From the IMG/VR virus record IMGVR_UViG_3300021087_000562, positions 1 through 46,602 of that record: 46,602 nt of DNA, one strand, 5' to 3'. This stretch comes from a virus. Below the pieces are notes generated by a model. It did no database searches. It saw only the letters and a program-made list of their open reading frames with translations, and was not told the origin of the DNA. The translations under genes and the position numbers were made by a program. Shown here in pieces: positions 23,663-32,284 of this stretch (position 1 is the stretch's first letter; every line of letters begins with the position of its first letter).

Positions 23663-26125
23663 ATGGTATGGGAAGTAAAAACAGTTACAAATACAACTAC
23701 TAATCAAAGACAGATTAGGTCCGGTGTAGAAACTTCTATAGTAGAAGATTTTTCTGAATCAAGAAATGACAGAATTGTATCTACTAACATAGCACAGACT
23801 ATGAGAAGTAGAGATATTACTGTTACTGGAGAAAACTTTAAACCTAATACAAGATATTATATTTTCTTTGATGGTTTAGATGTTAATTCACACATGACAC
23901 CTACAGCTACTGCATATGGTATAGGTGGAGCAACAAGTAAAGGAACAGGTTTAAGATCAGATGCTTTAGGTAAGGTATCGGCTACATTTACTATTCCAAA
24001 TACAGATGAATTAAATTTTGGTACAGGAACAAAGACATTAAAAGTTACAGACAGTTCAGATAATTCAGCTGATTCTCTATCACAAGGAATTAGTCAATAC
24101 GAAGCTTCAGGAACAATTAATGTTGTACAAGAAGAAATTGTATCAACAAGAGGTGCAAGAGTTGTTCAAACTGAACTTTCAGATTCTAGAATGACAACTT
24201 CTGTTGAATCATCAGAAGATGTTAGATATGTTGATCCACTAGCACAATCATTCGTTATAGATACGAGAGGTGGTATATTTGTCACTTCTGTAGAAGTATA
24301 TTTCGGAGCTAAAGACACAGCACTTCCAGCAACAATTCAATTAAGACACATGGAAAATGGTTTTCCAACACAAAAGATATTACCTTTTGGAGAAAAAGTT
24401 TTATATCCTGCATCAATCAATACATCAAGTGATGCTAGTGTATCAACTAAATTCACTTTCCCTTCACCTGTATTTTTAGAAAACAAAAGAGAATTTTGTA
24501 TAGTAGTAATGTCAAATTCTAATGAATACACTTGTTGGGTATCAGAAATGGGTCAAAGAGATATTACAACAAATGACTTTATAGATCAACAACCATATGC
24601 TGGTTCATTGTTTAAATCACAAAATAACTCAACATGGACTCCAGATCAAATGAGAGATTTAAAAATGACTCTCAACAGAGCTTCTTTCACAACAGGAACA
24701 GCAGCATCTGTAGTCTTTGAGAATGCAACCTTATCAACTGATAGTTTACAAAATTCTCCTATTGAACCAATCGCAGGAACAAAAACATTTAGAGTTAAAC
24801 ATTATTCACATGGTAATTATGATCAAAATAAATCTAATATTACAATAGCTGGAGTCGTAGGAGATAGAACAGGTTCAGTATTCTCATTTTCAGATGATAC
24901 AATTACAGGATTATCAGGTTTAACAGCAGATGAACAAGAATTAGCAGCTGTTAATGTTTCAAGTTCTGGAACAGGATTAAAGGCTAAAGTTACTACAACT
25001 ACAACAGCATCAACTGCTATTGAAATAACAAATGTGGGTCAAGGATATGCAGCGAGTGATACTGTTAAATTTGAAAAAGATAGTGTAGATATTAATGTAA
25101 CAATAGCTGCTATTAAAGAAACTTTAGGTGGAATACCGATTGAATATATTAATACAACTCACAGTGCTGGAACAAGTGCATCAGGTTCAACATCTGGTGC
25201 CAAGATTATGTCAGATATAGATGAATATTTAATTACAATACCAGATGCCACATGGCCAGCCAGAGTAGATGGAACAGCTACAACTCCTAACTATGGAACA
25301 GATGCATCTCCACAGATGGTAGAAAATACATCTGGAGGTGGAGAGTCAGTCACAGCTACACAAAATGCATATTTTGACATAATACATACAGCAATACCTA
25401 GTATTGAATTACCAAACACAGCAATTACAAGTACCTTTAAAGCATCAAGTGCAACAGCAGCTACTTATTTAGCTAGTCCAACAGATTCTTATGCAAAAGA
25501 TTCTAGTTCAACAACCATTACATTAAATGATAATAACCAGTTGATTACACCAAAGTTAGTAGCATCTGGAATAAATGAATCAAGTGAAATGGGTAGTGCT
25601 AAAAGTTTTGAAGTACTTTGTCAATTAAGTTCTACAGCAAACAATGTTTCTCCTGTATTAGATGTTGATTCATTGGGAGCAATAATGATACAAAACAGAA
25701 TTAATAAGATAGATTCAACAACAGACATAGAAGCAGGTGCTTATGTATCATCAACAGAATCAAAAGGTGATAGTAACGCAGCAATCTATATGACTAAAAA
25801 AGTTCAATTAGAGAATGTAGCTAATGCTATACACATAATGTTTGATGGATACAAAATTCCAAATGCTACAACTGATCCTAGTATAGATGTTTATTATAAA
25901 GTAGCAGGAACAGATACAAGTTCACCATTTGATGAATTAGGTTGGAAATTAGGCACAATAAAGAAAGCAGTTCAACCAGATGCATCAGGTTTTAGAGAGC
26001 ACCTTTATGAAATAGAAGGGTTAGATGATTTTAATACCTTCTCAATTAAAATGGTTTTACAATCTATTGATAGTGCTAATCCACCATTAGTAGAAAACTT
26101 TAGAGCAATAGCGTTGAGTACATAA
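23663..26125 (+). CDS. Marine phage structural protein with a PNTRYYIFFDG module
   Basis: An 820-residue protein, recurrent in marine T4-like phages beside the DUF4815-type gene. Residues 50-80 carry ITVTGENFKPNTRYYIFFDG, a small Ig-like module. Residues about 190-290 carry VDPLAQSFVIDTRGGIFVTS, VEVYFGAKDTALPATIQLR and LENKREFCIVVMSNSNEYTC, a carbohydrate-binding-like beta-sandwich. A VGQGYAASDTVKFE module lies near 455-470. The C-terminus (YEIEGLDDFNTFSIKMVLQS, PPLVENFRAIALST) is also typical. It probably forms part of the outer baseplate or a fibre base. It ends in a TAATG overlap with the next small gene, so expression is coupled. Exact role unknown. Confidence 0.75.
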   Translation: MVWEVKTVTNTTTNQRQIRSGVETSIVEDFSESRNDRIVSTNIAQTMRSRDITVTGENFKPNTRYYIFFDGLDVNSHMTPTATAYGIGGATSKGTGLRSDALGKVSATFTIPNTDELNFGTGTKTLKVTDSSDNSADSLSQGISQYEASGTINVVQEEIVSTRGARVVQTELSDSRMTTSVESSEDVRYVDPLAQSFVIDTRGGIFVTSVEVYFGAKDTALPATIQLRHMENGFPTQKILPFGEKVLYPASINTSSDASVSTKFTFPSPVFLENKREFCIVVMSNSNEYTCWVSEMGQRDITTNDFIDQQPYAGSLFKSQNNSTWTPDQMRDLKMTLNRASFTTGTAASVVFENATLSTDSLQNSPIEPIAGTKTFRVKHYSHGNYDQNKSNITIAGVVGDRTGSVFSFSDDTITGLSGLTADEQELAAVNVSSSGTGLKAKVTTTTTASTAIEITNVGQGYAASDTVKFEKDSVDINVTIAAIKETLGGIPIEYINTTHSAGTSASGSTSGAKIMSDIDEYLITIPDATWPARVDGTATTPNYGTDASPQMVENTSGGGESVTATQNAYFDIIHTAIPSIELPNTAITSTFKASSATAATYLASPTDSYAKDSSSTTITLNDNNQLITPKLVASGINESSEMGSAKSFEVLCQLSSTANNVSPVLDVDSLGAIMIQNRINKIDSTTDIEAGAYVSSTESKGDSNAAIYMTKKVQLENVANAIHIMFDGYKIPNATTDPSIDVYYKVAGTDTSSPFDELGWKLGTIKKAVQPDASGFREHLYEIEGLDDFNTFSIKMVLQSIDSANPPLVENFRAIALST

Positions 26126-26337
26126 TGAGTAAGATAGAAGGACATAGTGATTTAATGAGAGATGATAAGAATTCAGCTATTATCAATAACGATAGAACAG
26201 GATTTTTACAAGCACGAAGAGCTAAACAATTAAGAGAGACACAAAAAAGTGAAATAAATACTCTTAAAGATGAAATTAACGAAATTAAAGATTCATTATT
26301 ACAGATTAACGAGAGAATGAAATGGCAAGAACAGTAG
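26125..26337 (+). CDS. Small coiled-coil structural accessory protein
   Basis: A 70-residue protein. The first 35 residues (MSKIEGHSDLMRDDKNSAII, NNDRTGFLQARRAKQ) match a small conserved protein found after the large baseplate genes in marine T4-like phages. Residues 40-68 are a heptad-like coiled coil (INTLKDEINEIKDSLLQINERM). It shares a base with the upstream stop and overlaps the next fibre gene by 16 bases, so it belongs to a tightly coupled set. It may be a connector or assembly factor between baseplate and fibre; no function is established from sequence. Confidence 0.7.
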   Translation: MSKIEGHSDLMRDDKNSAIINNDRTGFLQARRAKQLRETQKSEINTLKDEINEIKDSLLQINERMKWQEQ

Positions 26338-28724
26338 ATACAAGCTCAACTTTTGAGAACTGGAGACAGAATTATAACGATCTAGCAAGTGATGTTGGTG
26401 GATTAGGTAGTCTAACTACTGCAGATAAATCAAGTGTAGTAAATGCAATTAACTACATCATGGATCAATATTTTTATTTCCAAGACTTTGAATTTGACGG
26501 CAGTGATGGAGCTACATCAAATACAGTATTCTCTGGAACAGACAATGCTGGGAATACTTTCGCATATTCAGCGGGTAAATTATTAGTATTTAAAAATGGA
26601 TTATTGCTTAGATCAGGTACAGACTACACTGCAGTAAATGGAACATCAGTTACATTAGCATCAAGTGCTAATAATGCTGATATTGTTCGTATGAGTGTAT
26701 TCACAGGTTCGTATGAAAATGTAGGTGCCGCTAGTTCTGCAACATCAAATCAATGGATTTTAGCTGGTTCAACAATTTATAATCAGAATATAGGTGGTGT
26801 TGTAATAAATGCAGATTCAACAATCACAACAACTTTAGGTGTAGCAGATTCAATTCAACTTCAAGGTAATACATACGCTAATGGAAGTATTTACCTTAAT
26901 GCACAAAACGATTTAAGATTTCAAGATTCAGATAGTTCACATTATGCTGCTATACAAGCTCCAGCAACAATATCTGCTAATTACACATTAACACTACCCG
27001 CAGATGATGGTACAAGTGGTCAGACATTATCAACCGATGGAAATGGTGTTTTAACATGGTCATCAGCTACAGCAACAGATGTAAATGTAGTAGCAAACAA
27101 TTCAGCCAATGAAACAGTATATCCTGTCTTTGTAGACGGAGCTACTGGTAGTCAAGGTGTAGAATCAGACACAGGATTAACATATAATCCAAGTTCAGGA
27201 ACATTAACTTCAACAGTATTTGTCGGAGCATTAACAGGAAATTCTTCAACAGCAACAACATTAGCTAGTAATAGAAATTTCTCACTAACAGGTAATGTTA
27301 CAGCATCAGCAATAGCATTCAATGGTTCAGGTGCAGTAGCACTTTCAACTACTCTAGCTAATGATGTAGTCAACAGTCAACATTATGTAGACGGAAGTAT
27401 TGACACAGCTCATATAGCTGATTCACAAATAACACAAGCCAAGATGGCCGCAAATGCTGTAGATGCAGCAGTTATTGTTGACAATTCAGTAGGGGCTGCA
27501 GAATTAAATGTATCTGGTAATGGTTCAGCGACTCAAGCATTATTATCTGATGGAGATGGTACTTTCAGTTGGGGATCTAGTGGTCATACAACAGAAGAAC
27601 TTCAAGATATAATCGGTGCTATGTTCTCAGGTAATACTGAAACAAGAATTAGTGCTACTTATCAAGATGGCGACGGAACAATAGATTTAGTTGTTGATGA
27701 TATGACAGCTAATACAACTTATAGTGTTGGAGATGGTGGGTTAACACAAAATAACTTTACAAATGCAGATCATTCTAAATTAGATGGTATAGCAGATAAT
27801 GCAACAGCAAATGTTGGTGATATCACAGGAGTAACAGCAGGAACAGGAATGTCAGGTGGTGGAACATCTGGAACAGTTACACTTAATTGTTCTATAACTA
27901 ATAATAATCAATTATCGAATGGTGCTGGTTATACAACAAATACAGGTACAACTACAGCATCTAATTCACAAACATTTACAAATAAAACTTGGAACGGTGC
28001 ATCAATAGCTCAAGGATATTTAACAGGTCAAAGTGGAACAAACACTGGTGACCAAACATCCGTTTCAGGAAGTTCAGGTTCATGTACAGGTCTTTCAGCA
28101 ACTGCAACAGCACTTGCTACAGCAAGAACGATAGGTGGAACATCCTTTGATGGTACTGCAAATATAGCGGTTGCTTTATCGGCAACTACAACTGCACTTG
28201 CGACTTCAAGAACAATTGGTGGAGTTGCGTTTGATGGTACTGCAAACATTACATTGCCGGGTGTTAATTCAGCAGGTAATCAGAATACATCAGGAACAGC
28301 AGCTGGACTATCAGGAAGTCCAACAGTTGATCTTAACAACTTAACCTGTGATCAGATTGGTGTAAATGTTGCTGTAAATGGAACTGATGGAAGAATTGAT
28401 GCTGGAAACGATATTGTAGCATTTAGTTCATCAGATATGACATTAAAAGAAAATATAAACCCAATATCAAATGCATTAGATAAAGTATTATCTTTAGGTG
28501 GATATACTTTTGATTGGAAGAAAGAAAGAGAAAAAGAACATGGATATTCAGGTTCAGATATTGGAGTATTAGCACAAGAAGTAGAAGATGTACTTCCAAC
28601 AGCAGTTAGAGATAATTGTTATGGTAATAAATCAGTAAGGTATGAAAAACTTATTCCATTACTGGTTCAATCAATTAAGGAGCTAAAATCAGAATTAGAT
28701 GAGTTAAAATCTTCTAATTCATAA
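26322..28724 (+). CDS. Tail fibre with C-terminal S74 self-cleaving chaperone
   Basis: An 800-residue trimeric-fibre-type protein. The N-terminus (TSSTFENWRQNYNDLASDVG) is a virion-attachment leader typical of marine phage fibres. A beta domain near 60-130 (FDGSDGATSNTVFSGTD, LLVFKNGLLLRSGTDYTA) is followed by repetitive Thr/Ser/Gly shaft sequence, including the NNSANETVYPVFVDGATG cassette near 260 and a HIADSQITQAKMAANAVD segment near 360. Residues 703-800 form a Peptidase_S74 intramolecular chaperone: Ser704 and Lys709 in SDMTLKENI, IGVLAQEVEDVLP and a C-terminal coiled coil (IKELKSELDELKSS). It should trimerise and cut itself off before Ser704. It has GAGAGAATGAA before the ATG and overlaps the coiled-coil gene. 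Confidence 0.85.
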   Translation: MARTVDTSSTFENWRQNYNDLASDVGGLGSLTTADKSSVVNAINYIMDQYFYFQDFEFDGSDGATSNTVFSGTDNAGNTFAYSAGKLLVFKNGLLLRSGTDYTAVNGTSVTLASSANNADIVRMSVFTGSYENVGAASSATSNQWILAGSTIYNQNIGGVVINADSTITTTLGVADSIQLQGNTYANGSIYLNAQNDLRFQDSDSSHYAAIQAPATISANYTLTLPADDGTSGQTLSTDGNGVLTWSSATATDVNVVANNSANETVYPVFVDGATGSQGVESDTGLTYNPSSGTLTSTVFVGALTGNSSTATTLASNRNFSLTGNVTASAIAFNGSGAVALSTTLANDVVNSQHYVDGSIDTAHIADSQITQAKMAANAVDAAVIVDNSVGAAELNVSGNGSATQALLSDGDGTFSWGSSGHTTEELQDIIGAMFSGNTETRISATYQDGDGTIDLVVDDMTANTTYSVGDGGLTQNNFTNADHSKLDGIADNATANVGDITGVTAGTGMSGGGTSGTVTLNCSITNNNQLSNGAGYTTNTGTTTASNSQTFTNKTWNGASIAQGYLTGQSGTNTGDQTSVSGSSGSCTGLSATATALATARTIGGTSFDGTANIAVALSATTTALATSRTIGGVAFDGTANITLPGVNSAGNQNTSGTAAGLSGSPTVDLNNLTCDQIGVNVAVNGTDGRIDAGNDIVAFSSSDMTLKENINPISNALDKVLSLGGYTFDWKKEREKEHGYSGSDIGVLAQEVEDVLPTAVRDNCYGNKSVRYEKLIPLLVQSIKELKSELDELKSSNS
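27096..27205 (+). repeat. Fibre cassette B, copy 1 of 3
   Basis: Encodes NNSANETVYPVFVDGATGSQ and GLTYNPSSG. Related copies lie at about 34808-34915 and 45182-45291, in two other fibre genes. Boundaries are approximate. Confidence 0.65.
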
Positions 28725-28727
28725 ATA
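28720..28727 (+). promoter_or_regulatory. Late promoter CATAAATA before the 111-residue gene
   Basis: A late element overlapping the stop of the fibre gene. Initiation near 28733 leaves a leader of only about seven bases (AAAGAGA) before ATG 28740. Confidence 0.6.
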
Positions 28728-28739
28728 GTATTAAAGAGA

Positions 28740-29075
28740 ATGGCAGCAGTATCTAATTTTTATATTGATCAGGGAGCAGATTTCTCCACAACTTTGAGTT
28801 TGACTGATTCAAATAGTGATATCTTGAATTTAACAGGATATACAGGTTTGGGTCAAATGAGGAAAACTTTTGGGTCAAGTACGATAGCTGCAACATTTAC
28901 TTTAGCGTTAACAGCGGCCACTGGACAAGTAACTGTAACATTAACGGATGTACAGACTGCAGCTTTAACGAGCGGAAGATATGTTTATGATATTTTATTA
29001 ACAGATTCTTCCGGAGATAAAACAAGAATTTTAGAAGGACATGCAACAGTAACACCAAGCGTAAGTAGATCATAA
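28740..29075 (+). CDS. Small beta-sandwich virion protein
   Basis: A 111-residue protein resembling the Ig-like tail or baseplate accessory family common in marine phages. It opens FYIDQGADFSTTLSLTDSNS and continues ILNLTGYTGLGQMRKTFGSS, VTVTLTDVQTAALTSGRYVY and KTRILEGHATVTPSVS, a regular seven-strand layout. Such proteins usually sit at the base of, or along, tail fibres. It has its own late promoter with a very short leader and ends in a TAATG overlap with the next gene. No enzymatic residues are expected. Confidence 0.72.
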   Translation: MAAVSNFYIDQGADFSTTLSLTDSNSDILNLTGYTGLGQMRKTFGSSTIAATFTLALTAATGQVTVTLTDVQTAALTSGRYVYDILLTDSSGDKTRILEGHATVTPSVSRS

Positions 29076-29290
29076 TGGCGAATATAACAGTAAAAGTAAA
29101 TCCAGTTACAACAAGTAAAGTTAAACAGATAGCTATAGGTCAAGTTGCTGGTGAAAACTTTGAATTGAATGACCTTAAAAATGTAGATACAACCACAGTA
29201 ACTCCGAGTGCAGGAGATTGTTTAGTATATGATCCGTCAACATCTAAATACGAAGCTTCTTCTGGAATAGATGGTGGATATTACGGATAG
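29075..29290 (+). CDS. Small fibre-associated structural protein
   Basis: A 71-residue protein coupled to the previous gene by TAATG. It contains FELNDLKNVDTTTVTPSAGD followed by CLVYDPSTSKYEASSG. This is the LNDLxDVDTTxxxxGDxLVYD motif seen at fibre shafts and fibre-attachment segments of marine phages. The Gly/Tyr-rich end (GIDGGYYG) is also common. It may be a fibre connector split from a larger fibre gene; that is inference. Confidence 0.62.
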   Translation: MANITVKVNPVTTSKVKQIAIGQVAGENFELNDLKNVDTTTVTPSAGDCLVYDPSTSKYEASSGIDGGYYG

Positions 29291-29300
29291 GAAAAAATAA

Positions 29301-32177
29301 ATGTCAACAATAATTCAGATTAAAAGAAATTCCGGAACTACAGCTCCAAGTACGAGTGATTTAGTTATCGGAGAAATGGCTTATGCCTACGATGCATCAA
29401 ATGATGGAGCATCAGGTAAGTTATACATAGAAGCAGTCAATAGTTCATCGGCTGCAGATATTCACCTTATTGGTGGTAAATACTATACAGATTTATTAGA
29501 CCATACAAAAGGTACAGTAACAGCAAACAGTGCGATACTAACAGACGGAAGTTCAAAAATTGATGTCTTAAATGTTGACAATACGACAATCAATGGTAAT
29601 GACATATCTACAACAGATTCAAATGGCAATTTAACACTTACACCTAATGGCACTGGAATGGTTGTCATTAACAAAACAGACGGATTCAAAGTTCCAGTAG
29701 GAACAACAGCTCAGAGATTAGGTTCTCCAGCAACAGGACAATTAAGATATAACTCAACAACTTCTCAATTTGAAGGATACGCAGCTTCTTCATGGGGATC
29801 ACTAGGTGGAGTTATTGATGTTGACCAAGACACAAAAATTACAGCAGAAAGTGCAGCAGGACAAGACGAAGATGTTCTAACTTTCTTCACATCAGGTACA
29901 GCTCAAGTAGTTATAGCAGACGGAGCATTAAAACCTGTCACAGATAACGACATTGACTTAGGAACAAGTTCATTAGAATTCAAAGATGCTTTCTTTGATG
30001 GAACAGTTACTTCTGATGCCTTTGCCGGACCATTAACAGGTAATGTAGCCGGTGATCTTACAGGAACAGTTATAACAGCTGCTCAAGGAAATATAACAAG
30101 TTTAGGTACACTAACATCATTAACAGTTGATGATGTAGCAATAAATGGAAAAGTTGTCACCATGACTGGCTCTAGTGGTGATACAGCTACATTAACAGTA
30201 GGTACTAACGGAACATTAGATATAACAACAGTTGATACAGCAGCTGCTGCAGCCAACATGACACTTACTGCAGACGGAACTTTTGAAGCAGTTGGTTCTA
30301 CAATAACATTAGATTCAGGTGGAGCTATTAATTTAGAACCCGCATCTGGATCAGCAATCTTATTAGACGGAACAATTAGTGTAGACGCGGGTGTAGTAAC
30401 AGGTGCTACAAGTATTACATCAACAGCATTCGTAGGAACATTAAGTACAGCAGCTCAAGGAAATGTAACAAGTTTAGGTACTTTATCAGCATTAACAGTT
30501 GATGATGTCGCGATAGACGGTAAAGTAATTACCATGACTGGTTCTACTAGTGATACAGCAGTAATGACTGTAGGTACCAATGGTACATTAAGTATCGTCA
30601 CAACAGACGATGCAGCTGCCGCGGCCAATATTCAAATAACAGCTGATGGTACAGTAGATATTGACTCAGCAGGAGCCTTAACTTTAGACTCTGGAGCAGC
30701 AATCAATCTTGAGCCCGCAGCCGGATCGGCAATCTTATTAGATGGTACGATTAGTGTAGACGCTGGAGTAGTCACAGGGGCAACTTCAATTACATCTACA
30801 GCATTTGTAGGAGCTTTAACAGGTAATGTAACAGGTAATGCTTCAGGAACAGCTTTAACTGTAACTCAAGCAGCACAATCAGCAATAACAAGTCTTGGTA
30901 CATTAACTATTCTAAATGTAGACAATCTTAGATTAGATGCTAATGCTATAACCTCTACTAATTCTAATGGCGACATTAGTATTAATCCTAATGGAACAGG
31001 TAATGTAGCAATAGGTTCTGATACACTTTCAGTCACAGGAGCAGATGGAGAATCAGCTTCTTTATTCTTAATAGCAGATAATTCAGATGATGCTTCAGAT
31101 GATTGGTCAGTAGTAGCTAATACAGGTGGAACATTAACAATAGGTAATGACATTGCATCAGCTGGTACACAAGTAGCTCATGTTACTATCACGCCACATG
31201 CAACAGTAGCTAGTTCAACATTCGCATTAGCGGGTGCATTAACAGTAGCCGGAGCAACAACATTCTCAGGTGCAGTGGACATGGGTTCACAAGCAACTAC
31301 TAATGTTAATATAGATTCAGGTGCGATTGACGGAGTTACATTAGGAACAAACAGTGCTATTACTAATGCACAAATTGATAATATAAACATTAATGGTAAT
31401 ACAGTATCATCTACAGATTCAAATGGAAATGTTATATTAGCACCAAATGGAACAGGAAATGTAGTAGCTAATACAGATACATTATCCATTTCAGCAACAG
31501 AAGGTGAAGCAGCAAGTATTCTTCTTCAAACAGATGAAGGTGATGATAATGGAGATGACTGGACAATCAGTAATTCTACTGCCAATGTTCTTTCATTTAC
31601 TAACGATGCATCAGGTTCAGCAGTATCACATTTTCAAATTACACCAAATTCAACAGTAGCTAGTTCAACAGCAGCTTTCCCAGGTCATGTTACAGTAGCA
31701 GGTAATTTAACAATTACAGGTGCTACAACTACAACATCATCAACAAATACAACTATAGCTGATAAATTAGTTGAATTAGGAACAGGTTCTTCTGGTTCAG
31801 CATCAGGAGATGTAGGTCATATCTTTGAAAGAGGAGATGATGCTAATGTATTTATCGGTTGGGACGAATCAGCTGACACATTCATAGCAGCTACAGGAAC
31901 ATTTACTGGTTCAACAACAGGTAATTTATCATTAGCAGGATATGCAGCAGCCAAGTTCGGTTCACTAACATTAACAACTGATTTAGCAGTAGCCGAAGGT
32001 GGAACAGGAGCATCATCATTTACTGATAATGGTATCATGTTTGGTAATGGTGCAAGTGCGTTATCAGTTACAGCAGCACCTGGAAGTTCTCCAGAAACCG
32101 CATCATATCAAATTCTTACAGCCAATTCAAGTGGCGTTCCTAAATGGACAACAACTATAGACGGTGGTACATACTAA
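29301..32177 (+). CDS. Long tail fibre protein with tandem shaft repeats
   Basis: A 958-residue, Ala/Thr/Gly/Ser-rich fibre. The N-terminus (TIIQIKRNSGTTAPSTSDLV, IGEMAYAYDAS) is a standard marine-fibre attachment leader. The shaft contains repeats of ITSLGTL, INGNxIxxTDSNGNxxLxPN and GTGNVVxxTDTL, plus a near-perfect tandem duplication of 124 residues at about 260-507. The block DNDIDLGTSSLEFKDAFFDG near 214-233 is shared with the next fibre. A diverged SSTNTTIADKLVELGTG to FIGWDESADTF cassette near 815-860 is shared with two other fibres here. No S74 or G2 domain closes it; it ends GVPKWTTTIDGGTY. AGGAAAAAATAA precedes the ATG. Confidence 0.8.
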   Translation: MSTIIQIKRNSGTTAPSTSDLVIGEMAYAYDASNDGASGKLYIEAVNSSSAADIHLIGGKYYTDLLDHTKGTVTANSAILTDGSSKIDVLNVDNTTINGNDISTTDSNGNLTLTPNGTGMVVINKTDGFKVPVGTTAQRLGSPATGQLRYNSTTSQFEGYAASSWGSLGGVIDVDQDTKITAESAAGQDEDVLTFFTSGTAQVVIADGALKPVTDNDIDLGTSSLEFKDAFFDGTVTSDAFAGPLTGNVAGDLTGTVITAAQGNITSLGTLTSLTVDDVAINGKVVTMTGSSGDTATLTVGTNGTLDITTVDTAAAAANMTLTADGTFEAVGSTITLDSGGAINLEPASGSAILLDGTISVDAGVVTGATSITSTAFVGTLSTAAQGNVTSLGTLSALTVDDVAIDGKVITMTGSTSDTAVMTVGTNGTLSIVTTDDAAAAANIQITADGTVDIDSAGALTLDSGAAINLEPAAGSAILLDGTISVDAGVVTGATSITSTAFVGALTGNVTGNASGTALTVTQAAQSAITSLGTLTILNVDNLRLDANAITSTNSNGDISINPNGTGNVAIGSDTLSVTGADGESASLFLIADNSDDASDDWSVVANTGGTLTIGNDIASAGTQVAHVTITPHATVASSTFALAGALTVAGATTFSGAVDMGSQATTNVNIDSGAIDGVTLGTNSAITNAQIDNININGNTVSSTDSNGNVILAPNGTGNVVANTDTLSISATEGEAASILLQTDEGDDNGDDWTISNSTANVLSFTNDASGSAVSHFQITPNSTVASSTAAFPGHVTVAGNLTITGATTTTSSTNTTIADKLVELGTGSSGSASGDVGHIFERGDDANVFIGWDESADTFIAATGTFTGSTTGNLSLAGYAAAKFGSLTLTTDLAVAEGGTGASSFTDNGIMFGNGASALSVTAAPGSSPETASYQILTANSSGVPKWTTTIDGGTY
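30078..30449 (+). repeat. Tandem 372-bp shaft repeat, copy 1
   Basis: Encodes 124 residues from AAQGNITSLGTLTSLTVDD to SITSTAFVGTLST. Copy 2 follows immediately and keeps the same frame and length. Conserved stretches include TVGTNGTL, INLEPASGSAILLDGTISV and DAGVVTGATSITSTAFVG. Confidence 0.8.
30450..30821 (+). repeat. Tandem 372-bp shaft repeat, copy 2
   Basis: In-frame duplicate of the preceding unit (AAQGNVTSLGTLSALTVDD to SITSTAFVGALTG), with many synonymous differences. The duplication is therefore not very recent, or the copies drift quickly. Confidence 0.8.
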
Positions 32178-32181
32178 CTGT

Positions 32182-32189
32182 TATAAATA
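32182..32189 (+). promoter_or_regulatory. Late promoter TATAAATA in the largest intergenic gap
   Basis: A perfect late element four bases after a fibre stop. Initiation near 32195 would give a leader of about 90 bases for the next fibre gene, the longest predicted leader in the window. Confidence 0.65.
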
Positions 32190-32202
32190 GTATTATACGA
32201 AA

Positions 32203-32249
32203 AGAGTTATATAACTCTAATTAACATATATAAAGACTCTATATAGAGT
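32203..32249 (+). promoter_or_regulatory. Pair of mutually complementary palindromes in a fibre leader
   Basis: AGAGTTATATAACTCT (32203-32218) and ACTCTATATAGAGT (32236-32249) are each perfect palindromes. Their arms are also complementary to each other, so an RNA could form either two small hairpins or one longer-range pairing. They lie in the predicted leader of the 1133-residue fibre gene. A role as operator, RNA switch or processing site is inference. Confidence 0.45.
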
Positions 32250-32284
32250 TAAGTGATTGAACATAGTCTAAATAGGCAGGAACA

